A program made the position numbers and the translations under genes. Positions 1 through 10,899 of a DNA stretch of 44,717 bases are shown here, piece by piece. Within the stretch, counting starts at the first letter, position 1. The number at the start of each line of letters is the position of its first letter. Below the pieces are notes generated by a model. It was not told the DNA's origin, did not search any database, and was given only the letters and a program-made list of their open reading frames with translations. Source of the DNA: Lindgomyces ingoldianus (taxonomy: Eukaryota; Ascomycota; Dothideomycetes; Pleosporales; Lindgomycetaceae); assembly GCF_010093535.1 (NCBI RefSeq), contig NW_022985202.1:576331-621047 (forward strand). The letters run 5' to 3'.

Positions 1-90
1 GCAGCAAATTGCAGAACGATGCAGCAAATTGCAACAAGACGCAGCAAATTGCAGAACGATGCAGCAAATTGCAGAACGATGCAGAATAGA
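1..90. repeat. 20-bp tandem repeat at left edge
   Basis: About four and a half copies of a 20-bp unit built from GCAGCAAATT plus GCAGAACGAT, one copy having GCAACAAGAC in the second half. The GCAGCAAATTGC core is also the reverse complement of the minisatellite core inside the M1-M4 elements (for example 44565-44660), so this may be the edge of a related element cut by the window start. The flanking sequence after position 90 does not match M1-M4, so that link is an inference. Confidence 0.8.
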
Positions 91-175
91 ATCCCCGCTT
101 AGCAGCCATAACTATCTGAACACTAATCGATTGACTCTCGTGACAATAACTATATACAATACTAGGACTACAAAA

Positions 176-2272
176 CTAGGGGCGATTGCTCTCCTTCCGA
201 GCGACTCTGAGATGCTTGCAGAGCTGGTCCAGCGAGACCCTCTGCTGCTGCTGCTGGCTCACCTGCCACATGGCCGCCTCCTCGCTGGTCCTCCGCGCCT
301 GCGCGATGCGCCTGATCTCCTTGATGACCTCGAGCCGCAGAGAGTACCACTGCAGCTCGCTCTGACGACCTGACCTCCACTTGTTCCCCCAGCGCCTGTG
401 CAGAGGTATACCTGCTTGAATCTACGTCTGCCAGCGACGGCGGCGCAGCTGCTGTGTGCCTGAGTGGAGGTGGTGGCAGCAGCAGACCGCCCTGCGCCTG
501 CGACGCCTCCAGGCGGAACATAAGGCTGCCAGACGTGAGCACCTGCAGCTGCTGAGACTGTAATCTCTGCAGCTCGCGCAGGTGATTGAGCTCCTCCTTA
601 AGCTCCCTCTTAAGCTCCCTCTTAAGCTCCCTCATCCGCTGCTCGTTCCGGGCACCCAGCGCTTGGAGCTGGTCAGCAAGCAGGGGTATCGCCTGGTACA
701 GGACTGACAGCCGACTAGGAGCTGCCTCTGCGTCGAGAGACGCGTCGATGTCCTGAGCGAAGGCGGCGTACGCCCTGTGCTGGAACACTGGGTGGTTCCA
801 CACAGGGTGGCTAGGGAAGCGCCGGCGCAGCGCAACTGAGTCCTGGAGGATCACCTCTCTGAGGTAGAGCAGCAGGCTCGTGAGGCCCCCTGCGGCTAGG
901 TCGTTGATCTGGCCAGCGTGTGGGCCGAAGCGGCCCTTCCACGCATCGAGCTCTGGCCAGATGAGAGACAGGAGCTCGTCTGGAGGCGCGACAGCTGCGC
1001 GAGGGATCTCGAAGCGGCCCATCTGCGGCGGATGGCCAGCCATAGACCTCATGAACTTCCGCGGCAGTGAGTTGAGGTAGCAGCCAACCATTTGCTCCTG
1101 ATTCCACCTGCCTGCTTGCTGAATCTGATCCTCACTGACCCCTTTAGGCTCTGCTGGCTTAGCTGCTCTACTGCGTGGGAGGTGAGTCTTCTTCTGAGAT
1201 AAGATCCCAGCGTAACTGTACGCCTTCGCGACCCAGTCGCGCTGGGAGTTGTAGGAGAAGGCTGCTGTACGATCGCCTGTGCTGGCCTTGATTAGCTGTA
1301 TGCGGTACTAGGCTGAGCGCTTACTAAAGTTAGGAAAGGGCTTGTCGCCTAGGTCCTAGCAATAGAGCAGGTAGAAGGCTAGGCTGCTGAGCATGTAGAG
1401 GATTGGCTTCCTGTGCCGCAGCGTGCCTATTGTCTTGAGCTGGCTATGCTAGTTCTGCTTGCTTGCGCGGGTGGTGAATATTAGGGGCATGCAGCGTGTA
1501 GGGCCCTCCCCCTTAAACTTAAAGGTGAACAGGTCTAAGATCTCTGCAGAACAGCAGTCGCCTCCGCGCGTGAGCATGTAGTGGCCCAGCATGAGATCAA
1601 CTAGCGTACGGAAGTGACACTCTACTGTTGCTGAGGACAAGCTCGCGTCTGCGCTATGTGTCCACAGCTTGCTACAGAGCCGCTTAAACTTGTCCTTAGT
1701 GTAGCTGTTGAGCAGCGTGTCTCTGCCCTTGTCAGCGTACTGCTCTTGATCTCGCTGGGCATCCCTGCGCTGCAGAGACCTAAGGTACTCCCTTGCGCTG
1801 TCTACGCGCGGCGATGGGTGGCTGTTCATGCTCAGCGCCTTCTGCTCTCGCTAGAGGTTGGTGATGGCTGTGATGTAGGCGCAAACTAAGCGCTAGGCAA
1901 GACGCGTCTTGTCTTGGGGGACGTTGCACCCTACCTTGCAAGACCTAGTCCTTAAGGGCTGGTTTGCAACCTCTTTAACTAGGAAGAGCAGCAGCTTCTC
2001 CTCTGTAACAGTGCTGCTGTTGTGGTACTGCTTCCTCTTGCATAACGCCTAGACGCGGGAGTTAGCACAGACACAGACACACAGATAGGCAGGCAGGCGG
2101 GCGAGAATACTACCTTGAATTCCTCCTGCTTTGGACCATAGACCTGATGCGTATTCTCTGGCCGCTGCTCGCGAATTGTAGCTAGGATATGGTGCACATT
2201 GACGCGCAGCTTAGCGTTGTTCGCGATGTTGACGTCTGCGCGCTCGCGACGCGCCCTGCGCTGTAGACCCAT
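176..2272 (-). pseudogene. Crypton-type tyrosine recombinase (Ndc10/CBF3-like), broken
   Basis: Read on the minus strand this is a fungal Crypton-family recombinase, which would cut and rejoin DNA to move its element. Exon 1 (2272-2114) ends in KQEEFK; a 65-nt intron follows, then exon 2. Visible blocks are the N-terminal helical region, HFRTLVDLMLGHYM (near 1600), GEGPTRCMPLIFTTRA, a THLPR box (an HxxR-like catalytic motif, near 1170), GRWNQEQ, then the presumed nucleophile Tyr in GCYLNSLP (near 1080), followed by FEIPRAAVAPP, VWNHPVFQH and a charged coiled coil ending the protein. Five in-frame TAG codons break it at 1893-1895, 1851-1853, 1449-1451, 1356-1358 and 1308-1310, each explainable by CpA to TpA change at a Trp or Gln codon. 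A one-base shift near 365 moves the last 60 or so residues (from ELQWYSLRL) into another frame ending at 176. The start at 2272 is a guess; another ATG lies at 2335. Family assignment rests on remembered family motifs and is fairly confident. Confidence 0.8.
2049..2113 (-). other. predicted spliceosomal intron in the Crypton gene
   Basis: On the minus strand the intron starts GTAGTATTC just after the Lys codon of EEFK and ends TCTAG. A GCTAAC branch-point match sits a few bases before the acceptor. Removing it joins two reading-frame parts in the same protein context (EEFK then ALCKRKQYH, followed by EEKLLLFLVKEVAN). Length and branch site are typical of ascomycete introns. Confidence 0.7.
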
Positions 2273-2861
2273 GCTCGTGCCCCCTGAGTGAGTGTGTACA
2301 GTGAGGGAGGGTATATACAGCAGCAAGCAGCGCACGCTGAAGCTCGGGCTCGGGATGAAGGTGATGCCTCCGCCTCTCTATCGCCACAAAGACTCTATCA
2401 TAACCCACCACAGCCTCCCGCGCCGCTTGCAACTATTCACCTACTTACATCTATAGATGATAGCCTCTAGAATAAGGTTCTTCTTGCTGCTGTTACAGAT
2501 CCCTTAACTGTTTTGCTTGCACAACCGCTAGTTTCGTGTTACGATCGCTGGTGGGCCAGAGGAACATGCGGGTCTCCAACCCCACGGAGGAAGGACGGAT
2601 GGGCGCTGGTGAGGGCACGGCGATAAAACGCCAAAGGTGCACCATCAGAGGCTTAGCATTGCACCAGCCCGACGAACTCCGACGCCCCGTGACTGGTGCA
2701 TCTCGGCCCAAGAACAACTAGAGTTAGTGTACGAAAGCTCCCTATCTAGTTTGAAATTAAATATTACACAACCTTTTATAATTATTAAGTCTAGGACTAG
2801 TCCTGCACCTGTCTTACTTCTACTAAACACTAATGCAACACTATTAAAGCACTATTAAGAG
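2273..2861. other. unassigned, GC-balanced then AT-rich; no gene seen
   Basis: This is the presumed upstream side of the Crypton gene. It stays GC-balanced to about 2740 and then drops abruptly to AT-rich sequence. Short open frames on both strands (for example 2493-2717 minus, 2536-2721 plus) show no recognisable domain. No promoter element can be assigned with confidence. Confidence 0.5.
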
Positions 2862-3045
2862 TGTTGCAATCAGCATGCTCAAGCTACAAGCAAGAGGTGG
2901 TGTAACCCAACTAGATTAAACTAAGGAGCAGAGGAGCTGCTCTACGAGTTTAAATATACATGTGTGCCCCCTGCCAAGGCGCTACTCGTTGCGCAAGCGA
3001 GGGAGCTTGAGTCGCAGAGTATGTGACGCGGTACGCGTCGTTACA
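2862..3045. mobile_element. 184-bp solo LTR with AAGAG target duplication
   Basis: The segment begins TGTTGCAATC and ends CGTCGTTACA, giving the TG...CA termini of an LTR. It is flanked on both sides by the identical 5-bp AAGAG (2857-2861 and 3046-3050), the duplication expected from retroviral-type integration. No internal region or second LTR is present, so it is a solo LTR left by recombination between LTRs or a short non-autonomous element. Its right part is GC-rich and little mutated compared with its surroundings. Confidence 0.75.
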
Positions 3046-3239
3046 AAGAGTAATATTTAACTATCTACTGCTAGTTCTTACTTAACAATGCCTAACTTTC
3101 TTCTTATAAGAGATTATAAAGTTGCTAACATAAGTCTACCTTTTATGCTAAAAGAGTAACTATTTTTTCTTACTAAGCAACATCTATATCTGTTAATAGA
3201 GAGGAACTTATTATATTAAAATAGCTATTATAAGTATAT

Positions 3240-3462
3240 TGTAACAAGGTAGTCACAGTCAACCACGTGGCCTTCTCTCTCTTATAGAGGTTTAAGCTAG
3301 ACTAGAGACAACTGCTAGTGCTAGTGCTAGCCCTAGCATTATCTATATATATATTATACTATGCGAGAATACTTAGCTTAAGTATTCTCGTGCATACCTT
3401 TTAGTACAGTAGGGAAAGTTGTATAGTATTAGCTTAGCAGGCAGGGCGCCTACCTTATTATA
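3240..3462 (+). mobile_element. S1: 223-bp solo LTR-like element, copy 1
   Basis: The same length and sequence family as the element at 30734-30956, in opposite orientation. The left end is TGTAACAAGGTAG and the right end is TACCTTATTATA, the final CA having apparently decayed to TA. It carries a 27-bp palindrome (3364-3390, 12-bp arms around GCGAGAATACTTA). The flanks (TATAT left, CTAAT right) do not match, so the target duplication is lost or was never there. Confidence 0.75.
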
Positions 3463-3744
3463 CTAATGTAGCTAATGCTAATCCCTAACACACTAATATA
3501 GCTAAAAATGTAGAATAAACATAACTAACTATAATTTAAATATGTTTTACACAACATATGCTAAAGTAAACTACATGTAAATTACTATAAAAGTGCGCTT
3601 ATATTAGGTATACATTTTTTTAAAAAAAAATAAGAAATATATAAAGTAATAAAAGGATAAAATTACTAAAGTGTATTTAAAAAAAATTATAACTAACTAG
3701 TGTGTTTAAAAAAGATAATTTTACTTAACTTTATATTTTATAAA

Positions 3745-3960
3745 CTTAAATATATTAAGTACAGTAAGCTTTACAAATAACTTGCTTTATTTTTAGTAAT
3801 ACTATAAAGATAATAAAATTATTACTATTTATATACTTTTTTGCTTATTACACTTTTTATAGCTTTTTAATATAGGTTGTTTTACTTTTTTAAAAAAAAG
3901 TATATAGGCGCTAAGCTAAAAACTTTATATATAACTAAATTACTTATTATAAAGTAAGAT
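3745..3960 (+). pseudogene. old fragment of a Fot1/pogo transposase
   Basis: This 200-bp stretch matches the middle of the P1 transposase at about 21480-21665 base for base except mainly for transitions. It decodes to a run containing CKDNKIIT-like and LLQPLNVGCF-like motifs of the pogo family (LLHFLQPLNVGC region, with the P1 copy reading MPFYLLHLLQPLNV). No terminal repeats are seen around it, and the sequence on both sides (3463-3744 and after 3960) is not recognisable. It is a relic, more decayed than P1. Confidence 0.7.
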
Positions 3961-4738
3961 TATAAGTAAAGTAATAGTTAAAAGTAAACAATAGCTAGCT
4001 AATTCTTTACCTTAATTAGGTTAGTAAGATTCCTTTTTGAAAAACTTAAGGTTTATATAAATTTAAGATTAGTTATTTAGAAATTAGTTAATTATTAGCT
4101 GTAATTAAGAGAACACGTTCTAGCTCTAGGTATTAACGCGTTTCTACCTCTACAATAGTCTTCCTCTTCTTGTTACAATTTCCACTTACTAGTCACGTGC
4201 TAATAAGGACGTGCGTTGGGTGCGCAGGCCTAGGTTAAGGTGTGTGGTTAGATTTAAGGATTGTAACAGCACAGGCAAGACAATGGGTCTGAATGCGGTA
4301 GGAATCTACTTAGAGGCATATAGGAGTGCGTGGGGACTTAATAACCTAGGAATCTTATTAACACCTATAGGCCTTGTACAAAGGATATTAGAAAACTACT
4401 AAGATAGCTAAGAGAAGAGGTGCAACTAAATACTTAGAGGAATAGAGGTAACTATAAAGAATAGGGTTAAGTTATAGTTAAGGCTAATATAGAAGCCCTT
4501 TAGATATGTTCTAAGCAACCTAAAGATAGAATAATTTATAAGAATTATTACACTACTTTTGTTTATAAGCTAATAGTCTATATCTAGAGTGTATAAGAAA
4601 TATTTAGAACTAATTTAAAACTAATTTAGATAAGATATAATAAGTATAACTTTTTAATAAAAAAATATATTACTAAAAAAATAAACTACAAGAAGAATTA
4701 ACACTAGTTACCTGCAACCCCCCCCTCCCCCCTCGCGC
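3961..4738. other. unassigned AT-rich sequence; no gene seen
   Basis: Mostly AT-rich with a GC-richer island around 4100-4410. An open frame of 63 codons at 4211-4402 has no recognisable motif. A homopolymer-like C tract occurs at about 4718-4734. Part of the E0 5' LTR must lie in the right portion, but its start cannot be placed. Confidence 0.5.
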
Positions 4739-4797
4739 GATGTGTACACTGTGTAAACCTCTTTGCTTTGCATAGCTAGCATAGAGCCTATTTAACA
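4739..4797 (+). repeat. 3' end of the decayed 5' LTR of copia element E0
   Basis: The end GAGCCTATTTAACA followed directly by CTAATTAGTAGTT is the same LTR-to-leader junction seen at 10544, 40006 and, in reverse, 19216. GTGTACACTGTG before it resembles the GTGCACACTGTAC of the intact 280-bp LTRs. The rest of the LTR is too diverged to align by eye. Confidence 0.6.
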
Positions 4798-4899
4798 CTA
4801 ATTAGTAGTTTAAATGCTGTAAGACAGGAAGCTCATCTTGTACCTTTTTATTTAGAGGATTATGTATAAAAAGAATCTTTTTCTTTACTAATTTAACTG

Positions 4900-5882
4900 T
4901 AAATTAGCAAGAGTACAGATAAAGTCTAATCTATGTGCAAGTAGCTGTAAATCTCTATTTAGTTACCTAACAAAGAGCAGAAAACTTGTCTGTATAATAC
5001 TATTTAAAGGTATTATATAAATAGTAGTGCTTATTTACTGCTAGAAGGTCTGTTTTATCTTTTTACACAAACCTGTTTAGAGGTAGTATATAATAAGAAG
5101 TAAGACAGCGCGCAATAACACATAACTAACTACTATAAAGCAACAAGCAACACTAGCTCTATCTCTAACTAGCTAATATAACACATTAACATATAACTAA
5201 TACATCTCTCTAGTAGGCGTTTTAGTAAAGACTCTGGCAAAGTAAACAAATATTAAAGTTTAAGTAAATAATATTAAACTATTAAATAATATAGTTATAA
5301 AAAAAGCTTAATTTATATATAGCTAACTTAATTATAGAACTTTGCACATTAAGCGTAATAAACATATAAACTTTTAAGAACTTTTAGAACAACTTTATAA
5401 AGTAAAAGCTTATACACTTTAAACATCTTAGCTAACTATTTTTATAAAAACTAATTACTACCTTATAAAATAAAAGCATTAGTTTTAAAAAGAATAAAAT
5501 AGAAGCTGTTATACTATATAAACTTATATAAAAAAAACACGCTTTTACTATTTTATTAGACTACTATACTAAACTATTATTACTAGCGCTAGTTCTAACG
5601 CTACAGAGGATGTCTTTATATAAATTACCTATAGACTTAATACTTTTTCTATAATTAGTATAACTACCTTGCAATAGCTTACTGTATAAGAGCATAACTA
5701 GACAGCTACATATTCCTGTAGCTACAGCTCTGCACAAGATTCCCTAAAGCTTATACCTACTATATATAATTTAGTTACTATATAATCTATACTAACTTCT
5801 ACCTACACAAGATATTATAGCAGAGAACCTTACACCTAAGAAGGTTATATAATTCTAGAAAGCATAAAGAAAAAAGAATAAC
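4900..5882 (+). pseudogene. E0 leader and start of gag, decayed
   Basis: This stretch lies in the position of the E2 leader and gag start (10600-11640) and ends with AATTCTAGAAAGCATAAAG, which matches E2 near 11620 (AATTCTAAAAAGTATAAA). No open frame survives; stops are dense in all frames. The gag continues at 19501 after the E1 insertion. The function would have been the nucleocapsid-like structural protein of the retrotransposon. Confidence 0.55.
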
Positions 5883-6162
5883 TGTTAAATAGGCTCTAAC
5901 AGCTAGCTGCTTGTAGTATAAGCACTTAAGTAGCAAGAGTAAGAGTGGTGTACAGTGTGCACAGCGTACAAGGTAGGTAAGGTAAAGGCAACATGTTTCT
6001 AGTTCTATTACTCTTGTCTTTTCTCTGTATAGAGAAAAAGGGGGATATCTAGATGTTTACGCACAGAGGTTTACACACAAGCATTATGTAACATAGATAC
6101 GTAGTCCTGCTTATGCATAATTACTTATATCTAGATTATAACACTACTGCTGTGTATAGACA
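5883..6162 (-). repeat. E1 3' LTR (280 bp)
   Basis: Starts TGTTAAATAGGCTC and ends with GTATAGACA, i.e. TG...CA termini. Same 280-bp length as the five other copies of this LTR in the window. Differences from the partner at 19216-19495 are almost all C/T and G/A transitions. Confidence 0.9.
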
Positions 6163-6606
6163 CTAGTAACTTTTCTTTTTATCTAAAGAGTTACCTTTTA
6201 TACGTGTTACCTTTCTTTTATCTATATAGGTCTATTTAATTATGTTCTGCCTTTACTTTACCTTATTTATTAAAACTTGCCTTAGTAATGCTGTATATTA
6301 AAATAGGCTAGTTACACTATGTAGATAGCTTTATAAATAGTGTAAAGTATTTTAGGCTATTATTATCTAGCCTTTATACACTTACCTTATAAGTAATTTA
6401 GCAGTGTATAAACTATTTTATGCAGGGTTTTATGCTAGAATAGTGTAGGATCTTTGCGTAGGCAGGTGCGTAGGGAGGTGTATATAATAAGGTCTTTTTT
6501 TTTTTTTTACTTTCTCTTTTTTATTCTTTACTTTCTAAGCCCTACTGTACTATTCCCTAGCTCTTTTCTCTTTTTATATAGTGCTAATAGTAACAGATAC
6601 TTCTGC

Positions 6607-6659
<53 letters not shown>

Positions 6660-7240
6660 TGTCTCTCTAGCCTTCCTCCTCTACCTCTAGCGCTATTAGT
6701 GCGGGCGTCTTTAACGTCCTTATGCAGTCTAGCAGCCTAGGGCGCATCTATGTTACCCTTCTAACTAGTTTTACTACTAATTAGTAGTTTATTTAGTGTC
6801 TTAGCATAAATATATAAATCTTTTAGCTTTTTTACTTTCTTTTTATATAAAATGCTAATTATAGATAGGCTAAAAAGCAGCATATAGCAGCTTTACTATT
6901 CTATAATATTAATATTGTTTTGCCTACTAGCACTAATCTGCAGCTGTAGGCAGCAAAGGTTGTGTGTTATAAAAGGTACTTTTATATAGTCTTAGTCTAA
7001 AGTTATAGTTAAGTCTTAGTAACTTTATGTGCTTATTATTATAGCAGCACTACTAATGCCTTTTTTTTATTAAGTATTATATATTAGCTAACTTCTAGGC
7101 TAATGCCTGCGCCTTATGCGTATAGTAGAGCTGTGGTCTGCATTATAACTACTATATGTAAGGGGTAGTAGCTTTTTTTTTTCCTATATACTAGATAAAT
7201 AGACTGTTTTTTTTACATATCTTTCTTTTTTAATTTTATA
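6163..7240 (-). other. E1 3' untranslated region with E1-specific extra sequence and microsatellite
   Basis: Compared with the matching 3' regions of E2 (15900-16257) and E3 (37806-38110), E1 carries two extra blocks: about 160 bp near 6334-6495 and about 620 bp near 6604-7225. The second begins with a (CA)14 tract at 6610-6637 joined to (GA)11 at 6638-6659. I find no clear target duplication or coding potential in either block. They may be insertions in E1 or deletions in the sister copies. Confidence 0.6.
6610..6659. repeat. compound (CA)14(GA)11 microsatellite
   Basis: Perfect CA dinucleotides from 6610 to 6637 pass directly into perfect GA dinucleotides from 6638 to 6659. This is the only uninterrupted microsatellite of this length in the window, and lack of decay suggests recent slippage or expansion. 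Confidence 0.97.
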
Positions 7241-7299
7241 ATAAAAAAATAAGTGCGTATAATAAAAAAAATAAAAGAGATAGGTATTATATAAAAGTG

Positions 7300-10264
7300 T
7301 TATTAGTCTAGTTAGTCTAAAGCATTATTGCGCACAGGATCTAGCTAGTCTACAGATGCTTCTATTTAGACAAAGAGGCAGTTAGTTAGGACTAATAATT
7401 AAAGAGCTTAGTTTAGTGTTTTCTTTATACATATATCTACTAAGTTATTTTTACTATTAATTTACTTTATTTTAGTAATTTCCTTTTTCTTATATAATTT
7501 ATAGAGTAACATAATGTTAATTATAAGTTACTTTTTACTAGTAGTGCCTAGCTTAATAAAGTAATTATATAAAAACCTTAAATTTGTGTAGATTACTACT
7601 AGAATTAGTAGCAGTTTAAGTGTTTATATAATTTACTATAAAGTTATACTAAAAGTAATTACATTATTAAACCCTTTAACTATTCTATATAGTTTACTAG
7701 TAAAGACACTCCTAGTTACTCTTTTACACTTAGTAGAATTCTAGTGTATAATATTACTTAGTATTTTAAAGTAGTTACTTTACTTTATATAGTCTTTATT
7801 ACTTAATATAATTAAGAATTCTAGCTATAAGCTAAGGTTTTTATTATTAGTAAATAATCTATCTATAAAAATAAACAGCTTTACATAATTAAGCTATAAT
7901 AGTAGAAAAGTAAGACTATATTTACTATTATCTATCTACTATTAAATTTATGTGTTACATGTGTTAATATTATTATATAAAAGGTCTATAGTTTATGTAG
8001 TAATAAATAAGTTAAATGCTGCCTTTAGTTAACATATAGATATAATGTATACCTCTTTTATATATTACTTAATATATTATTATACAGCATCTTTATCTTC
8101 TAAGTTAATTATATAAAGGTAGTTTACTTATCTTTTCTAAGTAAAGACTACTATGTTATGCATAAGTTTAATCTTTTTACTATTAAACTTAATAGGCTGC
8201 TTTTTTACTAAAATAGTCTTACTTTTTACATAGAACTTTACTTTTTATAGTTTTTTTTTTCTTTACATAAAATCTTTTATTATAATGCTTAAAGTGTTAT
8301 TTATTTATAAGCTAGTAATACTAAAAGTGTGCTCTTCTTTATTAGTAATTAAAAAGTAAAGGTTATATAAAAAGATATGCATGTGTAGCTTTTTTTATAG
8401 TAGTTATAGTATGTTTTAAACTAATATAGTTCTAATTTAGCAGCTCTATACAAGAGTTATACAACCTAGAGTATTATATTTAGTAGAAAGCTCTAGCGCA
8501 TTTTCTTTAGTAGCTTTGTGTACAGTGTGCGCATAAGCTTATCTATTAATTAAATATATGCTTATGTAATATTACGCAGTTTAAAATGCATTTTATATGT
8601 AGCTCTTAGGCTTGCTCTTATAGCTAGAAGTAGTCTCTAGCTTATTTTCTAGATAGTTAGTAACTAAGTAAAGATTTTTTATTTTTTTTTATTTAAGTAG
8701 CTAGCAAACACTAGGCAGGATTTTTTATATAGTTAAGTTGTTTTACTTTTTACTTTTTATATAAAGTAAAGGTTAAAAATCTAACTTTTATGCCTTATTA
8801 AGTTATACACTATAACTTTAAAAGTGCTGTTAGTAATTAAAGTGTTTATCTTTATGTAGTCTAATTTTTTAAATAGTTTTTTAGGTGTAGTAATTACACT
8901 GTCTATATAAAGCTTAATAAATAAAGCCTAATTATTCTTCTTTTTCTAGGTTATAAATACCTAGTCTAGACTTTATGCAGGTTTCCTTTACCTTTTACTT
9001 CTTCTAGTATTTATATTTTCTTTTTACACTAGTGCAGCATTACTATCTTAAGGGGCTTAGTCTATAGTAGGCTTTAGTTCTGCCTTTACAACATTTTTAT
9101 AAAGCTGTCCTCTTTTTCTCTTCTTTAAGAGATCCCTTTATATAGAGATTAGTTTATCTAGGTTATCTGTTATAGGTAAGTTATCTTTTTTCTTTTCTTT
9201 ATAGTACAGTTTAACCTGTGTACATTAGAGCTTTAGTAGGCTATTTTCTCTCTTAATAATAACATCTTTCTCTTTAATACTCTTAATTTTATATAGGCTA
9301 GTCTAGCCTTTCTTCTCTCTTTATGCTATAATCTTTAAGCTAAGAAGAAAGTTAAGAACTTTATACATTATAAAGCTATTATAAGTATTAATTATATAAT
9401 TAATGTTTACTTTTATACAGTCTTTTTAAAGTATATTTATTACCTTTTATACTACGCTTACTTATATGATAATATCTAGTAATAGTAAAAAGTTTAAGTT
9501 AATTTTTAAGTATACTCTAAAGACTAGCAGCGTGGGTACTAGACTGTGTAGGCTAGCTGTGTTGTTTAGAGCTTTAACTGCTATCTGCAGAATAGCCTTA
9601 TTATCTGTATAGTTACCTAGCTTAGTCTTTAAAATGTTAAACACTTATTAAAGAGGTGTGTGCGCACGCTTAACCTTTCTAACTGCCTAATATGCTTCTA
9701 CAGGCATCTGCCTACATATAGCTCCTATAATTTTTATATAAGCTTAAAAATCCTTTAAAGCAAAGTTTATACTAAGGTTATGCATAATGTAGTCTAGGGG
9801 TTCTTAATAGGTGTTAATTTAGCATTTATATAGTGCATTCTAGGTATCTTATGTAGACATAGATTTTAGAAATGTAGCAGCCTAAAATAATATATCTACA
9901 TTAATAATATATAAAACATCTTTATTATTAATTTATACAACATTAATAACAACTTTATAGTTAAAGTAAGTGTTATTTTTAATTATAAACTTAAATTTTT
10001 ATAAAGCCTAGTTATATAATTAGTAGAAGTAGTAGAACTTCTTAATCTTTTCTAGCACTGTAGCATTAATGTTGTAGCTAGCGCTAGTTAGCATCTTCTA
10101 GAGTCTCTTTATGCAAAGGTGTCTAAATTAGTAGTAGAGGCAGTAAAGTTTTAATTTAGTAAAAAAAGACATAAATTTTTCCTTACTAATATTAAAAAAA
10201 AGTGTCCTTATTTTTATATAATAAAGATAGTAGTTTTATTTTTATGTATAATAACATTTAAAAC
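7300..10264 (-). pseudogene. E1 integrase, reverse transcriptase and RNase H, decayed
   Basis: On the minus strand the integrase C-terminal half (about 10050-9440) reads NILKTKLGN, AILQIAVKALNNTA and LVPTLLVFR, which is the conserved end of fungal copia integrase. Reverse transcriptase follows at about 8940-8230 and RNase H at about 8110-7310; both line up with E2 14290-15860 throughout. The upstream part of the integrase lies beyond E2, from 16538. Stops are TAG or TAA at sites that are Trp or Gln in the family. A working protein would copy the element RNA into DNA and integrate it; this one cannot. Confidence 0.85.
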
Positions 10265-10544
10265 TGTCCGTACGCAGCAGCAGCGTCGCGGCCTGGATAC
10301 AAACGATCGCGCACGAGCAGGATCACGTATCTATGTCACATGATGCTTGTGCGCGAACCTCTGTGCGCAAACATCTAGATATCCCCCTTTTCCTCTGTAC
10401 AGAGGAAAGACAAGAGCAATAGAACTAGAAACATGTTACCCTTACCTTACCTACCTTGTACGCTGTGCACACTGTACACTACTCTTACTCTTGCTACTTA
10501 AGTGCTTATACTATAAGCAGCTAGCTGTTAGAGCCTATTTAACA
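10265..10544 (+). repeat. E2 5' LTR (280 bp)
   Basis: Starts TGTCCGTACGCAGCAG and ends CCTATTTAACA. A 70-codon open frame beginning inside it recurs in the LTRs at 19216-19495 and 39727-40006, but it is an accident of LTR conservation. Confidence 0.93.
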
Positions 10545-10860
10545 CTAATTAGTAGTTAATTTAATTAACTATAAATTAGTAAAAGTAATAACAGAGTACC
10601 TACGCTTTGTAAGGTACTTTGTTTTGTTACCTATCCCTTAGGAAGAGTAACAACAGAGCACCTACGCCCTATAAGGTACTTTGTTTAGTTACCTATCCCT
10701 TAGGATAGTAGATTAATCCTTTGCATTGTACAGCAAGCTCTGCTACTGTACAAAGTAAAGAGGAGATAGTGTGAGGCGCACACTAAAGCTATTAAAGCTG
10801 CACAACCTAGCAGCTAGATAACAGCAGTACCCACGCAATCTACTAGAAAAGCAATTAACT
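10545..10860 (+). repeat. E2 leader with 62-bp tandem repeats and candidate primer-binding site
   Basis: CTAATTAGTAGTT directly after the LTR is shared by E0, E1, E2 and E4 and is the expected place for a tRNA primer-binding site; the cognate tRNA cannot be named from decayed sequence. Two 62-bp repeats follow at 10584-10645 and 10646-10707, both with GGTACTTTGTTT and TTACCTATCCCTTAGGA, then a single block of about 115 bp (10708-10825) that is duplicated in E1 and E4. Confidence 0.75.
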
Positions 10861-10899
10861 ATACTATTATAATAAAATCTTATTAGTAACTAACAACTC

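Noticed and set aside
1..90. CRISPR-like regular repeats at the left edge
   Set aside because: Units are head-to-tail without unique spacers, and the context is a fungal nuclear genome; it is a minisatellite.
29..373. Plus-strand open frame of 114 codons
   Set aside because: Antisense shadow of the tandem repeat and the Crypton 3' end; the minus frame carries the recognisable protein.
2493..2721. Overlapping open frames on both strands upstream of the Crypton gene
   Set aside because: Neither has a recognisable motif, and overlapping frames are expected by chance in GC-balanced sequence.
3463..3744. Possible extension of the old pogo fragment leftward
   Set aside because: Similarity to P1 fades before about 3745 and no terminal repeat is visible, so it was not extended.
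4171..4268. TGTTACAAT ... ATTGTAACA as ends of a 98-bp element
   Set aside because: Inverted ends match over 9 bp, but the flanks (CTTCT and GCACA) show no duplication and no second copy was found; may be chance.
4211..4402. A 63-codon open frame in a locally GC-richer patch
   Set aside because: Short, no recognisable domain, no supporting start context or paralog in the window.
10347..10559. A 70-codon open frame recurring at 19201-19413 (minus) and 39809-40021 with a similar peptide
   Set aside because: All three lie within the 280-bp copia LTR and its edge. Conservation follows from LTR identity, the other LTR copies have it broken, and there is no known motif.
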